Below, piece after piece: positions 17,477-27,500 of a DNA stretch of 64,000 nucleotides (within the stretch, counting starts at the first letter, position 1; every line of letters starts with the position of its first letter). Made by a program: the position numbers and the translations under genes. The notes under the pieces are model-generated. The model worked only from the letters and a program-made list of their open reading frames with translations. It did no database searches and was not told where the DNA came from. Location of the stretch: the NCBI RefSeq assembly GCF_000876655.1, contig NZ_JYCN01000003.1, positions 1-64,000 on the forward strand, written 5' to 3'. The stretch is from Arthrobacter sp. SPG23. Lineage in GTDB: Bacteria; Actinomycetota; Actinomycetes; Actinomycetales; Micrococcaceae.

Positions 17477-18229
17477 ATGACTGAGCTTTCCAACAGCACC
17501 ACCGGCAACAGCACCACCTCAAGCTGGACCGGCGCGTCCGCCATCCTCTTCGACCTCGACGGCGTGCTTACGCCCACGGCGATCGTCCACGAGCGCGCAT
17601 GGCAGGAGCTCTTCGACGGCTACCTGAAGGACGTTCCCGAAGCAGACGGCTATCGCGAAAGCGACTACTTCGACCATATCGACGGCAAGCCGCGCTTCGA
17701 CGGCGTCCGGGACTTCCTCGCCTCGCGCAGCATCGTGCTGCCCGAGGGCCCGGCGGACGACGCCCCGGCCAACAATACGGTCCACGGCCTCGGCAACCGC
17801 AAGAACAAGGTCTTCAACGACATCGTCGAAGCAGGCGGAGTGGCACCGTACGAAGGCTCCGTGCGCTTCCTGGAAGCCGCACTCACGCTGGGACTCAAGG
17901 TCGCCGTCGTCTCTTCCTCCCGGAACGCTCCGGCGGTGCTGAACGCCGCGGGACTGGCGCACCACTTCCCGGTGGTGGTGGACGGCGTCGTCGCCGCGGC
18001 CGCGGGCCTGCCCGGAAAGCCCAGCCCGGCCACCTACGAATACGCAGCGCAACTGCTGGACCTCCCCAGCGCCGAATGCGTCGTGGTTGAAGACGCCGTG
18101 TCCGGCGTCCAGGCCGGGAACGCCGGCACCTTCCATTCCGTGATCGGAGTGGACCGGGGAGCCGGCCGGCAGACGCTGCTGGACGCCGGCGCCACCCTGG
18201 TGGTCGAGGACCTGAACGAACTCCTTTAG
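17477..18229 (+). CDS. HAD-family beta-phosphoglucomutase-like enzyme
   Basis: A 250-residue HAD subfamily IA protein. Motif I is LFDLDGVL (nucleophile D26, acid/base D28), motif II is the serine in VVSSSRN, the conserved lysine is in GKPSPATYEYA, and motif IV is VVEDAVSGVQAG. Beta-phosphoglucomutases interconvert beta-glucose 1-phosphate and glucose 6-phosphate. Here the gene directly precedes a GH65 phosphorylase, whose product is beta-glucose 1-phosphate, so the pair makes a short route from disaccharide to glycolysis. The first 20 residues are Ser/Thr/Asn-rich and poorly conserved-looking. Confidence 0.9.
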   Translation: MTELSNSTTGNSTTSSWTGASAILFDLDGVLTPTAIVHERAWQELFDGYLKDVPEADGYRESDYFDHIDGKPRFDGVRDFLASRSIVLPEGPADDAPANNTVHGLGNRKNKVFNDIVEAGGVAPYEGSVRFLEAALTLGLKVAVVSSSRNAPAVLNAAGLAHHFPVVVDGVVAAAAGLPGKPSPATYEYAAQLLDLPSAECVVVEDAVSGVQAGNAGTFHSVIGVDRGAGRQTLLDAGATLVVEDLNELL

Positions 18230-18281
18230 ACCGCCCCCACGCCCCCAACCTGCACCAACGCCAAAAGGAACCCCAACAGCC

Positions 18282-20642
18282 ATGGCACTCATCACCTCTG
18301 ACCGTGCTCGTTTCCCCAACGACCCCTGGCAGCTCGTGGAGACCGTCCACCTTCCCGGAAACGCCGGAACCCTGGAAACGCTCTTCAGCCTGGGAAACGG
18401 CCATCTCGGCATCCGCGGCGCCCACTGGGCCTCCGCGGACGCCGACCTGCCCGGCAGCTTCATCAACGGCTTCCACGAAACCTGGGACATCAAGCACGCG
18501 GAAAACGCCTACGGCTTCGCCCGCACGGGCCAGCGGATCCTCTACATCCCGGACGTCAACAACTTCACGGTGATCATCGACGGCGAGACGCTCACCCTGA
18601 GCGAATCAACGGTGCTGGACTACCGGCGCTCCGTTGACTTCGCCACCGGCATCTACGAATGCCGGATCACCTGGCAGTGCCGTTCCGGTGCCACCGTGAC
18701 CACCACCGAGCGCCGGGCCGTGGGCTACCAGTCCCGCGGCACCCTGGGCATCAGCCTCGAAGTCGCCGCGGACCGGGACGTGTACGCGGATGTGACATCC
18801 TCCGTGATCAACCGCCAGGACCAGCCCGTGGAGGACCACTCCACCCACGATCCGCGCCGGGCCGGACGGCACGCCGGCCGCGTCCTGCTGCCGGTACGGC
18901 TCGACGGCGGGGACGGCTCGCTGCGCCTTTCCTGGGAAGCAGCCGAGTCCCGGCAGCGTGTGGGCCTGGCTGTGGACCACTGGACCTCTGCCGACGTGCA
19001 GCCGTTCGAGACCCTCGTTGACCAGGACGACAGCAGCGTCCGGTACGTCCTCGCCGTGAGCGCGGATCAGCCCTTCCGCCTCGAAAAGAGCGCCAGCTAC
19101 GCCGTGGCGCGGGCCTTCCGCGAGGGAACCATCGACGGCGGCTCCCCCCAGGACCCTTCCGACGCAGCGGAGAACGCCCTGCAGCCCGTCAGCGCGATCT
19201 TCGCCGAAAGCGAGGCGCACTACCGGGACTACTGGGCCACCACGGACATTGTGGTGGGCGGCCAGCCCGAACTGCAGCAGGCCGTCCGCTGGAACCTTTT
19301 CCAGCTGGCACAGGCCACCGCCCGCGCGGACGTTGCCGGCATCCCGGCGAAGGGCGTCAGCGGCTCCGGCTACGAGGGACACTACTTCTGGGACCAGGAG
19401 GTGTACCTGCTGCCGTACCTGACCTACACCAGCCCGGACAACGCCCGCCAGGTCCTGGAGTTCCGCCACGAGATGCTCCCCGATGCCAAGGTCCGGGCCA
19501 AGGAACTGAGCGTGGACGGCGCACTGTTCCCGTGGCGCACCATCAACGGGCTCGAAGCCAGCGCCTACTACGCTGCCGGGACCGCGCAGTTCCACATCGC
19601 AGCCGCCGTCGCCTTCGCCACCAACAGGTACATCTGGGCCAGTGGCGATGAGGACTTCAAGCACGGCATGGGCTCGGAACTGCTGATCGAAACCGCCCGG
19701 ATGTGGGTGTCCCTCGGCTTCTTCGGCAAGGACGGGCTGTTCCACATCCACGGCGTTACGGGCCCGGACGAGTACACGGCCGTGGTGAACGACAACCTCT
19801 ATACCAACGTCATGGCGCGGTTCAACCTCCGCACCGCGGCAGCCCTGGACCACCCGGAAATCGACGACGCCGAACGCGAACTCTGGGAGCAGGCCGCCGT
19901 CCGGATGCAGCTGCCGTACGACGAGGACCTCGAGGTGTATTCGCAGGACAACGACTTCATGACGCTGGAGCCGTGGGACTGGAGCACGCCCCGGTCCAAG
20001 TACCCCCTGCTGCTGAACTTCCACCCGCTGGTGATCTACCGCCACCAGGTCCTCAAGCAGGCCGACACCGTGCTGGCGATGTTCCTGCAGTGGCAGGACT
20101 TCACGGCTGAGGAGAAGCGGCGCGCGTTCGACTTCTACGATCCGATCACCACCGGCGACTCCACCCTGTCCGCCTGCGTCCAAGGGATCATGGCGGCCGA
20201 GGTGGGCTACGGGAAAGCCGCGCTGGACCACTTCACCCACGCGCTGTACATCGACCTTGACGACACCCACGGCAACACGATCGACGGCGTGCACATTGCC
20301 TCCACCGGCGGCGTCTGGAGTTCGCTGGTCAGCGGCTTCGCGGGCCTGCGCGACCAGGGCGACGTTCCGTTCTTCGATCCGAGGCTGCCGGTGGAATGGG
20401 AGGGCCTGACCTTCCATCTCAAGGTGCAGAGCCGCCTGCTCTTCGTGGAGCTGGACCATGGATCCATCGGCCTGAGCATCCGGGAGGGCGAACCGCTGGA
20501 GGTCAACGTCCGCGGCGAGCTGTTCACCGTGGGCAACGAGGTTACCCGGGTGCCGCTGGCCCCCGTCGGCGCGCCCGAGCCCACCATTTTCCCGAGCGGA
20601 CTCCCGACGGCGTCTATTCCGATTGTGCGCGCCCGCAGCTAA
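18282..20642 (+). CDS. glycoside hydrolase family 65 disaccharide phosphorylase (maltose phosphorylase-like)
   Basis: A 786-residue GH65 enzyme that splits an alpha-linked glucose disaccharide with phosphate. The N-terminal beta-sandwich (about 1-275) contains LFSLGNGHLGIRG. The (alpha/alpha)6 catalytic barrel has GSGYEGHYFWDQE (361-373) and the general acid E497 in GVTGPDEYTAVV. The phosphate-contact motif is HIASTGGVW. Residues around GSGYEGHYFWD look most like maltose or kojibiose phosphorylases; trehalose cannot be excluded. It starts 53 bases after the phosphoglucomutase gene and is followed by a strong hairpin. A second, fused HAD-GH65 gene lies at 56448. Confidence 0.92.
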   Translation: MALITSDRARFPNDPWQLVETVHLPGNAGTLETLFSLGNGHLGIRGAHWASADADLPGSFINGFHETWDIKHAENAYGFARTGQRILYIPDVNNFTVIIDGETLTLSESTVLDYRRSVDFATGIYECRITWQCRSGATVTTTERRAVGYQSRGTLGISLEVAADRDVYADVTSSVINRQDQPVEDHSTHDPRRAGRHAGRVLLPVRLDGGDGSLRLSWEAAESRQRVGLAVDHWTSADVQPFETLVDQDDSSVRYVLAVSADQPFRLEKSASYAVARAFREGTIDGGSPQDPSDAAENALQPVSAIFAESEAHYRDYWATTDIVVGGQPELQQAVRWNLFQLAQATARADVAGIPAKGVSGSGYEGHYFWDQEVYLLPYLTYTSPDNARQVLEFRHEMLPDAKVRAKELSVDGALFPWRTINGLEASAYYAAGTAQFHIAAAVAFATNRYIWASGDEDFKHGMGSELLIETARMWVSLGFFGKDGLFHIHGVTGPDEYTAVVNDNLYTNVMARFNLRTAAALDHPEIDDAERELWEQAAVRMQLPYDEDLEVYSQDNDFMTLEPWDWSTPRSKYPLLLNFHPLVIYRHQVLKQADTVLAMFLQWQDFTAEEKRRAFDFYDPITTGDSTLSACVQGIMAAEVGYGKAALDHFTHALYIDLDDTHGNTIDGVHIASTGGVWSSLVSGFAGLRDQGDVPFFDPRLPVEWEGLTFHLKVQSRLLFVELDHGSIGLSIREGEPLEVNVRGELFTVGNEVTRVPLAPVGAPEPTIFPSGLPTASIPIVRARS

Positions 20643-20681
20643 GCGCGCAGCAGTCCCGGCGGGCAGTAGTCCCAACGGGCG

Positions 20682-20711
20682 GGCGGGATCAACCGAACGG
20701 TTGATCCCGCC
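20682..20711. terminator. 13-bp perfect hairpin between convergent genes
   Basis: GGCGGGATCAACC (20682-20694) and GGTTGATCCCGCC (20699-20711) form a perfect 13-bp stem with a GAAC loop. It separates the rightward GH65 gene from the leftward MFS gene and can serve both. No U-tract follows. Confidence 0.85.
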
Positions 20712-20744
20712 GTCGTGCTGGCCCGCGGCCGCCGGAAGGCCGGC

Positions 20745-22079
20745 CTAGGGGCTGTCCGCGGGCTCCCGGTCTGAGGAGCTGCGGTCCAGCGGGTGCGCCA
20801 GTTCGTCGGCGGGCATCCGCGCCACCACCATCGCCAGTACGGCCATGACCGGGCAGACGCCGCCGGCCACCAGGAAAATCACCCAGGTGGGCACCACCGC
20901 CGCCGCGGGTCCGGCCAGCGCCATGGAGACGGGCATCAGGGCCAGCGACACAAAGAAGTCCAGGCTGGAGACGCGGCCCAGCAGGTGGGCCGGTACGCGC
21001 CGTTGCAGGAGCGTCCCCCAAATGACCATTCCGATGCCTCCCGTGGCACCGAAAATGAACAGCGCCGCGGCCACCATCCAGAAGCTGTCCATGACACCTA
21101 CGGCCGCGATGGGAAGGCTGCCGGCACCCCAGGAAACCATCATCACCGTGAGGTAGCGGCGCGGCAGGGCAAAGGATGCCGTGGTCAGGGACGCTGCCGC
21201 TCCGCCCACGCCCATCACCGCCAGCAGGAAGCCGAACATGCGCGAATCGCCGCCCAGCTGGTCGCGGACAACGAACGGCAGGAGCACCTCGATGGGGCCG
21301 ATCAGGAACAGCACCGAGATGCAGGCCCAGAGCAGCGTCCACAACAGCCACGGCGTCCGGACCGTATAGCTGACGCCTTCGCGGAGGTCGTGGAAGAAGG
21401 ACGTTTTGGCCCGTTCGCCGGCGGCCCCGCCGTGGGCGCTGTCCCTGCCCCCGCTGCCGTCGGCGTCCTGGGTGCCGGGAGCTTCAAGGGCGTGCTGGCC
21501 GAGGAAGTTGAGGATGATGAAGGCGAGGAGGTGGCAGGCCGCCACGCCCGTGACGGCGTGCGAGGGGGACAACGCCGCCACCAGGATGCCGGCCACGGCA
21601 GGCCCGGCCGCTTGCTGCAGGATGGGCCGCATGGTTCCCTCCATGCCGTTGGCCGCCAGCAGGTCCTCCGCCGGCAGGATCCTGGGCAGGATGGCTGAAT
21701 AAGCCGGGAAAAAGAACGCCGCCCCCACACCCAGCACGAAGGCACCCACGGCCAGGTGCCACAGCTGCAGCCAGCCCGCCAGCGCCAGCCCGCTGATGGC
21801 GGCGATCACGGCTAGGTTGGTGCCTTCCACTGCGATGATCAGCAGCCGCTGCGGCACCCGGTCCGCAGCGATCCCGCCGGCCAGGACGAACGCCACCAGC
21901 CCCACGCTGCCGGCCGTGGCAACGAGGGACAGCTCAAGCGGGCCGCCGCCCAGATGGATCACCTGGTAAACCATGGCCACGGCCCACATCCCGGAGCCGA
22001 AAATCGAGACGGCCAGCGCCGCGATCAGCACCCGGTATTCACGGTGCACAAAGGGCCGGAGGGCTCTTGGGGTGGGCAT
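20745..22079 (-). CDS. MFS transporter, EntS/DUF894-like exporter
   Basis: A 444-residue permease with about 12 membrane segments. It begins MPTPRALRPFVHREYRVLIA, with the hydrophilic FxxREYR lead-in common to MFS exporters of the EntS/macrolide-efflux group. It also contains GGIAADRVPQRLLI after segment 2 and FFFPAYSAILPRILPAEDLLAANG. A hydrophilic Gly/Ala/Ser-rich loop joins the two halves (about residues 195-225). The frame is open to 22205, but that would overlap the divergent gene at 22163; the ATG at 22079 avoids this and gives a normal N terminus. It lacks a nearby ribosome binding site and may be leaderless. Substrate unknown. Confidence 0.83.
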   Translation of the reverse strand: MPTPRALRPFVHREYRVLIAALAVSIFGSGMWAVAMVYQVIHLGGGPLELSLVATAGSVGLVAFVLAGGIAADRVPQRLLIIAVEGTNLAVIAAISGLALAGWLQLWHLAVGAFVLGVGAAFFFPAYSAILPRILPAEDLLAANGMEGTMRPILQQAAGPAVAGILVAALSPSHAVTGVAACHLLAFIILNFLGQHALEAPGTQDADGSGGRDSAHGGAAGERAKTSFFHDLREGVSYTVRTPWLLWTLLWACISVLFLIGPIEVLLPFVVRDQLGGDSRMFGFLLAVMGVGGAAASLTTASFALPRRYLTVMMVSWGAGSLPIAAVGVMDSFWMVAAALFIFGATGGIGMVIWGTLLQRRVPAHLLGRVSSLDFFVSLALMPVSMALAGPAAAVVPTWVIFLVAGGVCPVMAVLAMVVARMPADELAHPLDRSSSDREPADSP

Positions 22080-22162
22080 AGGGCTAGTGTAGGCCTGCTC
22101 CTCCGGCCGCGCCGCCGCGCCCGCAGGCACCATTTTCGCCACTGCCCCGTTAGGCTCAGCGG

Positions 22163-22753
22163 ATGGGGAACAGTCCGGCAGGCACCTGGCGCCGCAGCAT
22201 GGCATTCATCGGCAGCAACCCGGGACTTGCACTGCATCCGGTGAACCGTGACGGCGTCCACATCCCCGGCGAACCTGCCAGCTGCTTCGCCTCCTTCTGG
22301 ATGGCCGAATGGTCCAAATGGGGCGCCGGCAACGCCCTGCTCATCGCAACCCGCCAGGGCTGGCGCAGCTACGGCTCCAACGGCTACTTCGCCGAAACCC
22401 TGGCCAAGGAACTGACCTGCTACTTTCCGGAGGCAGCCCGGTTCCCGCTGGTCGACATCACCCACACCCAGGACGAGTTCGACGTCGAACTGGACATCGA
22501 GCGCGGCTTCCGGGCCGTCGGGGGCAAGGCGGAGCTGGAGATCAGCGGCGTCCTGGACCGGCGCCAGTTCCTGGCGCCCGACTTCCAGCTCGGCGGAAAC
22601 AGCGCCGGCCTGAGCAACGTGTACCTGCCGTGCAGCACGGGCCGGCTGTCGGAGTTCGGGGTGGAATGGCCCGGCGCCCCCTCGGTGTATCCCGGACCCC
22701 GGGGGCCGTCGTCGTCAGCGTACATAGCGGTGGCCGAATCCTGGGTGATGTAG
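22163..22753 (+). CDS. conserved protein of unknown function
   Basis: A 196-residue soluble protein that I cannot assign. It is rich in Trp, Phe and Gly and has no membrane segment or signal peptide. Notable stretches are SCFASFWMAEWSKWGAGNAL (38-57) and ITHTQDEFDVELDIERGF, plus a serine-rich C terminus. ATG 22163 has no Shine-Dalgarno. GTTAGGCT ends about 11 bases upstream and could be a -10, so a leaderless transcript is plausible. It is divergent from the MFS exporter gene with 83 bases between start codons. Confidence 0.6.
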   Translation: MGNSPAGTWRRSMAFIGSNPGLALHPVNRDGVHIPGEPASCFASFWMAEWSKWGAGNALLIATRQGWRSYGSNGYFAETLAKELTCYFPEAARFPLVDITHTQDEFDVELDIERGFRAVGGKAELEISGVLDRRQFLAPDFQLGGNSAGLSNVYLPCSTGRLSEFGVEWPGAPSVYPGPRGPSSSAYIAVAESWVM

Positions 22754-22766
22754 CAAGGTAGCTTAG
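22753..22766. promoter_or_regulatory. degenerate copy of the CTAAG-N4-CTTAG motif
   Basis: Reads GCAAG-GTAG-CTTAG: the right half matches the sites near dps and the SRPBCC gene exactly, the left half at three of five positions. It lies about 92 bases before the EcsC-like start and is followed by an AT-rich GTGTTAA. Weak on its own. Confidence 0.3.
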
Positions 22767-22857
22767 TGTTAAGGGTGAGGGGCCGGCCACGCGCTGTCCC
22801 CGTCCGGAGTGACCACGGTTGCTCCGGCGGCTTGATCCCGTTCCAGGAAAGGTGACG

Positions 22858-23682
22858 ATGGCCATGCGGAAGAACCCGGCAATGAGAATTGCACAAAAGA
22901 CCGCGCACAAGGCGGTGTTCGACTCCGAGGGCAAGCCAAAGCCCGGACTGCACAACATGATGCTGCGTGCGGTCGAAATCCAGCGCCCGCTGGTGCTCGC
23001 CAACCTCCGGCGCCTCCAGCGGAGGAACCCGCGTGCCACGGCGGCGCAGCTGGCAGAAAAACTGGAGCGCGACTACCTGCTCGCCGTGACCGGCGGCGGA
23101 GCACTGGTGGGCGGATCCGCCGTCATCCCCGGGGTCGGCACAGTCGCCGCGCTGGGCCTCTCGGCGGCTGCGACCGTCGGCTTCCTGGAAGCCACCGCAC
23201 TGTACGCAACGTCCCTGGCCGAACTGCACGGCATCCGCATGGTCGATCCCGAAAAAGCCGGCCTCATGGTCATGGCCATCATGCTGGGCGAGGAAGGGAC
23301 TGCCCTCCTGGGGAGCCTCAGCGGCCAGGCCGCGGGCCGCAGCAAGGGTCCCACCGACGCCTGGGGTTCCGTGTTCGCCCGCAAGACGTCCTTCCCCGGT
23401 TTCGGGTCGGTGCGGGACCGGATCCAGCGCGCGTTCCTCCGCAACCTCCTGCAGCGGCAGGGGACCGCGCTCCTGGGCCGTGCACTGCCGTTCGGCGTCG
23501 GAGCCGTGGTGGGCGGCGTGGGCAACCGCGTGATGGGACGCGCCGTCGTCGCAAGCGCCAAGGAGGCGTTTGGCCCCATGCCGGACACAATTCCCGGTGA
23601 ACTGGCCGCCGGCGCGCCCGCCGCAAACACCCCCGGTGCGGACTCAACCGTGAAAGGCGGACTCATTGGATCTGAACGCTGA
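22858..23682 (+). CDS. EcsC-like membrane-associated protein of unknown function
   Basis: A 274-residue protein beginning MAMRKNPAMRIAQKTAHKAV, with AGGAAAGG upstream; the longer frame from 22819 lacks a ribosome binding site. After a basic, helical N-terminal third (RRLQRRNPRATAAQLAEKLE), a glycine/alanine-rich hydrophobic segment (GALVGGSAVIPGVGTVAALG and following) spans the membrane once or twice. A second hydrophobic part (LPFGVGAVVGGVGNRVMG) occurs near residue 220. This layout is like EcsC-family proteins, but the resemblance is modest. Its end overlaps the pxpA start by 17 bases, so the two are coupled. Confidence 0.6.
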   Translation: MAMRKNPAMRIAQKTAHKAVFDSEGKPKPGLHNMMLRAVEIQRPLVLANLRRLQRRNPRATAAQLAEKLERDYLLAVTGGGALVGGSAVIPGVGTVAALGLSAAATVGFLEATALYATSLAELHGIRMVDPEKAGLMVMAIMLGEEGTALLGSLSGQAAGRSKGPTDAWGSVFARKTSFPGFGSVRDRIQRAFLRNLLQRQGTALLGRALPFGVGAVVGGVGNRVMGRAVVASAKEAFGPMPDTIPGELAAGAPAANTPGADSTVKGGLIGSER

Positions 23683-24415
23683 CCTGGGGGAGTCCTTCGG
23701 CTCCTGGACCATGGGGGATGACGCCGCCATGTTCCCGCTCATCACCAGCGCCAGCGTGGCCTGCGGCCTGCACGCCGGTGACCCGGTCACCATGCTGGAC
23801 ACCTGCCGGGCGGCCTATGAGCTGGACGTCCGCGTGGGCGCCCACGTCGGTTATCCGGACCTCCCCGGCTTTGGCCTGCGGTCCATCGACATGACCTTCG
23901 ACGACCTTTTCGGGGCCGTGCTGTACCAGCTCGGTGCGCTCGACGGCGTGGCGCACGCCGTCGGGGCCTCGGTGGATTTCGTCAAGGCCCACGGCGCGCT
24001 GTACGACCGCACGGTACACGATGCCGAGCAGGCCTCCGCCGTGATCGCAGCCGTCCAGGCCTACGATCCCGGGCTGCCCATCCTGGGGCAGCAGGGGTCC
24101 GCGCTCCTGTCCGCCGCCGCGGAGGCCGGGCACCCTGTGTTCCACGAGGCCTTCGCTGACCGCGCCTACTTCCCGGACGGTACACTGGTGCCGCGCTCCC
24201 AGGACGGTGCCCTGCTGGAGGACGCCGGAGAGATCGCAGAACGTGCCGTCCGCCTTGCCGTGCATGGTGAAGTGGAAGCCGTGGACGGAACCGTGATCAG
24301 GCTGCAGCCGCATTCGCTCTGCCTTCACGGCGATACTCCCGGCTCGGTGGAGACGGCCACCGCCGTCCGCAAGGCGCTTGAAGCAGCCGGCGTGGAGATC
24401 GAACCCTTCGCCTGA
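23666..24415 (+). CDS. pxpA: 5-oxoprolinase subunit PxpA (LamB/YcsF family)
   Basis: A 249-residue LamB/YcsF protein beginning MDLNADLGESFGSWTMGDDA, the family signature. Other conserved stretches are ASVACGLHAGDP, GAHVGYPDLPGFGLR, VKAHGALYD and LCLHGDTPGSV. PxpA acts with PxpB and PxpC to cleave 5-oxoproline to glutamate using ATP; the pxpBC genes are not in the window. Translation starts at a TTG with AAAGGCGG six bases upstream, inside the 3' end of the preceding gene. Confidence 0.9.
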   Translation: MDLNADLGESFGSWTMGDDAAMFPLITSASVACGLHAGDPVTMLDTCRAAYELDVRVGAHVGYPDLPGFGLRSIDMTFDDLFGAVLYQLGALDGVAHAVGASVDFVKAHGALYDRTVHDAEQASAVIAAVQAYDPGLPILGQQGSALLSAAAEAGHPVFHEAFADRAYFPDGTLVPRSQDGALLEDAGEIAERAVRLAVHGEVEAVDGTVIRLQPHSLCLHGDTPGSVETATAVRKALEAAGVEIEPFA

Positions 24416-24439
24416 CGATCCGCCTTCCCCGCTCCGATG

Positions 24440-24506
24440 AGCGCGAACGGACACTTGCGGCCCTTCGTGGGAGCTCGGGAGCGGTGCTTAAGTGTCCGTT
24501 CGCGCT
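24440..24506. repeat. 17-bp perfect inverted repeat element (REP-like)
   Basis: AGCGCGAACGGACACTT (24440-24456) is the exact reverse complement of the arm at 24490-24506, with a 33-base central section containing GAGCTC. It lies between pxpA and narG. A stem this long with a structured middle could be a terminator for pxpA or a copy of a dispersed intergenic repeat; no second copy was noticed in this window. Confidence 0.7.
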
Positions 24507-24573
24507 TCCTAGGGGGAGGGCTAGTGCCGTTCGGCCCTATCGGGGGCTTGAACCTGCCACCTAGCTTGAGGGG

Positions 24574-27500
24574 ATGGCTGCCGGACCCCATGCGGGGTTA
24601 GATGGACCCGCATCAGATGCAATGTTGAAGCTGGGCCGTTTCTTCACCAAATGGGACCAGACCGACGACGGCAGGGCGGTGTTCCGGGAGGGCGGACGCA
24701 AGGGCGATATCTTCTACCGCGACCGCTGGAGCCACGACAAGGTGGTCCGCTCCACGCACGGGGTGAACTGCACCGGCTCCTGTTCCTGGAAGGTGTACGT
24801 CAAGGACGGCATCATCACCTGGGAGTCGCAGCAGACCGACTATCCCTCGGTGGGCCCGGACAGCCCGGAATACGAACCAAGAGGCTGCCCGCGCGGGGCG
24901 GCCTTTTCCTGGTACACCTACTCTCCCACCCGGGTCCGGTTCCCCTACGCCCGGGGTGTCCTCGTGGAGATGTACCGTGAGGCGAAGGCCCGGCTGGGCG
25001 ACCCGGTTCTCGCCTTCGCCGAGATAGCGGCTGACCCGGACAGGCGGCGCCGCTACCAGCAGGCCCGCGGCAAGGGCGGCCTGGTGCGTGTCTCCTGGCA
25101 GGAGGCGGTGGAAATCGCGGCCGCCGCGCACGTCAATACCATCAAGACCTACGGCCCGGACCGCTGCGCCGGCTTTTCGCCCATTCCCGCGATGTCCATG
25201 GTCTCGCACGCCGTGGGGACCCGCTTCATCCAGCTGATCGGCGGGGTGATGACGTCCTTCTACGACTGGTACGCGGACCTGCCCGTGGCCAGTCCGCAGG
25301 TCTTCGGCGACCAGACCGACGTCCCGGAGTCCGGTGACTGGTGGGATGCGCGCTACCTCATGATGTGGGGCTCCAACGTCCCGGTCACGCGGACCCCGGA
25401 CGCGCACTGGATGGCGGAGGTACGGTACCGCGGCACCAAGGTGGTCACGGTCAGCCCGGACTATGCGGACAACACGAAGTTCGCCGACGAATGGCTCCCC
25501 GCCCAGGCCGGAACGGACGCCGCGCTGGCCATGGCCATGGGGCACGTCATGCTCAAGGAGTTCTTCGTGGACCGTGAGGTCCCGTTCTTCACCGATTACG
25601 TCCGGCAGTACACGGACCTTCCGTTCCTGGTCCGGCTGGAAAGGAACGACGACGGCGCGCTGACGCCGTCGAAATTCCTCACCGCCAAGGACCTCCCCGC
25701 CGAAGCCGGGGCTGAGGACGCCGCGTTCCGCACTGTGCTGTTCGACAAGAAGACCAGCCGGACGGCGGTGCCCAACGGCTCGATGGGGTTCCGTTATTCG
25801 GGCAGCGGCGAGGGCAAATGGAACCTTGACCTCGAAGGAATCGAGCCCGCGTTGTCCCTCCGTGAGGTGTCCGGGGAAAGCGCGGAAATCCTGCTGCCGT
25901 GCTTCGAGGATGCCGGCGGCGAGGGCAGCGTGCTGCGCCGCGGCGTGCCTGTCCTCGAGGTCGAAGGCCAGCTGGTCACCACGGTGTTCGACCTGATGCT
26001 TGCCCAGTACGGCGTGGGCCGCGAAGGGCTTCCGGGGGACTGGGCCGCCGGCTACGACGACGCGGCGACGCCCTACACCCCGGCCTGGCAGGAGGAGATC
26101 ACGTCCGTTCCGGCGCAGGCCTGCATCCGGGTGGCGCGGGAGTTCGCGCGGAATGCCGAGCAGTCGAAAGGCCGGTCCATGATCATCATGGGCGCCGGGA
26201 TCTGCCAGTGGTTCCACGGCGACACCACCTACCGGGCCGTGCTGGCCCTGGTGATGCTGACCGGCTGCATGGGCCGCAACGGCGGCGGCTGGGCGCACTA
26301 CGTGGGGCAGGAAAAGACCCGCCCCGTCACCGGCTGGCTGTCGCTGGCCAACGCGCTGGACTGGTCCCGGCCGCCCCGGACCATGATCGGCACCGGCTAC
26401 TGGTACATGCACACGGACCAGTGGCGGCAGGACGGCTACTCCGCGGATGCGCTGAAGTCCCCGCTGTCCACGGGAGCCCTGGACGGCATGCACACCGCGG
26501 ACGCACTGGCCCAGTCCGCCCGGCTCGGCTGGATGCCGTTCTACCCGCAGTTCGACCGCAACCCCCTGGACCTCGCGGACGAGGCCGAAGCCGCCGTCGC
26601 CGCAGGAACCGCCCAGGACACCCCCGGCTACATCGCGGACGCCCTCAAGAACCGCACCCTGAACCCCGCGATCGAGGACGTGGACGCTCCGGAAAACTGG
26701 CCGCGGACCTTGGTGCTGTGGCGCTCCAACCTCTTCGGCTCCTCGGCCAAGGGCAACGAGTACTTCCTGCGGAACCTGCTGGGCACCCATAACAACGTGC
26801 TGGGCAAGGACCACGCCGAAGGGCTCAAGCCCCGGGACGTGAAATGGCACGAGCAGGCGCCGGAAGGGAAGCTGGACCTGCTGGTCTCCGCGGACTTCCG
26901 GATGACCTCCACCACCCTGCTGTCCGACGTCGTGTTCCCGGCTGCCACCTGGTACGAGAAGCACGACCTGTCATCCACCGACATGCACCCCTTTGTGCAT
27001 GCGTTCAGCCCGGCGATCGACCCGCCATGGGAGACCAAGACAGATTTCGACATGTTCCACCTGCTGGCCAGGGAGTTCTCCCGGCAGGCCAGGACCCATC
27101 TCGGCGTCCGCCGGGACCTGGTCAGCGTGCCCTTGCAGCACGACACCCCCGGACAGCTCGCCCAGCCCGGCGGGATCGTGCGGGACTGGCGGGAGACGTC
27201 CATCCCTGCGGTGCCGGGGCAGAACATGCCCATCTTTTCCGTGGTGGAGCGGGATTACACGGCCATCGCGGACAAGCTGGCCGCCGTCGGGCCGCTCGCG
27301 GACAAGCTGGGCTTCACGGTCAAGAACGTCACCTACAAACTCGCCGGGCCGCTGGACCGGCTCAGCCGGTCCAACGGCGTGATGCTCGGCGGCGCCGCGG
27401 ACGGCCGGCCGGCGATCGATACCGACGCGAAAATGGCCGAAGCGATCCTGGCTTTCTCCGGCACCACCAACGGTGCGCTGTCCGTGCAGGGCTTCAAGGA

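Noticed and set aside
18606..20675. 689-codon minus-strand frame opposite the GH65 gene
   Set aside because: Shadow frame; the plus strand carries the full GH65 motif set.
24613..26964. 783-codon minus-strand open frame inside narG
   Set aside because: Antisense to an unambiguous NarG; composition is Val/Gly/Arg/His-rich as expected for shadow frames at high GC.
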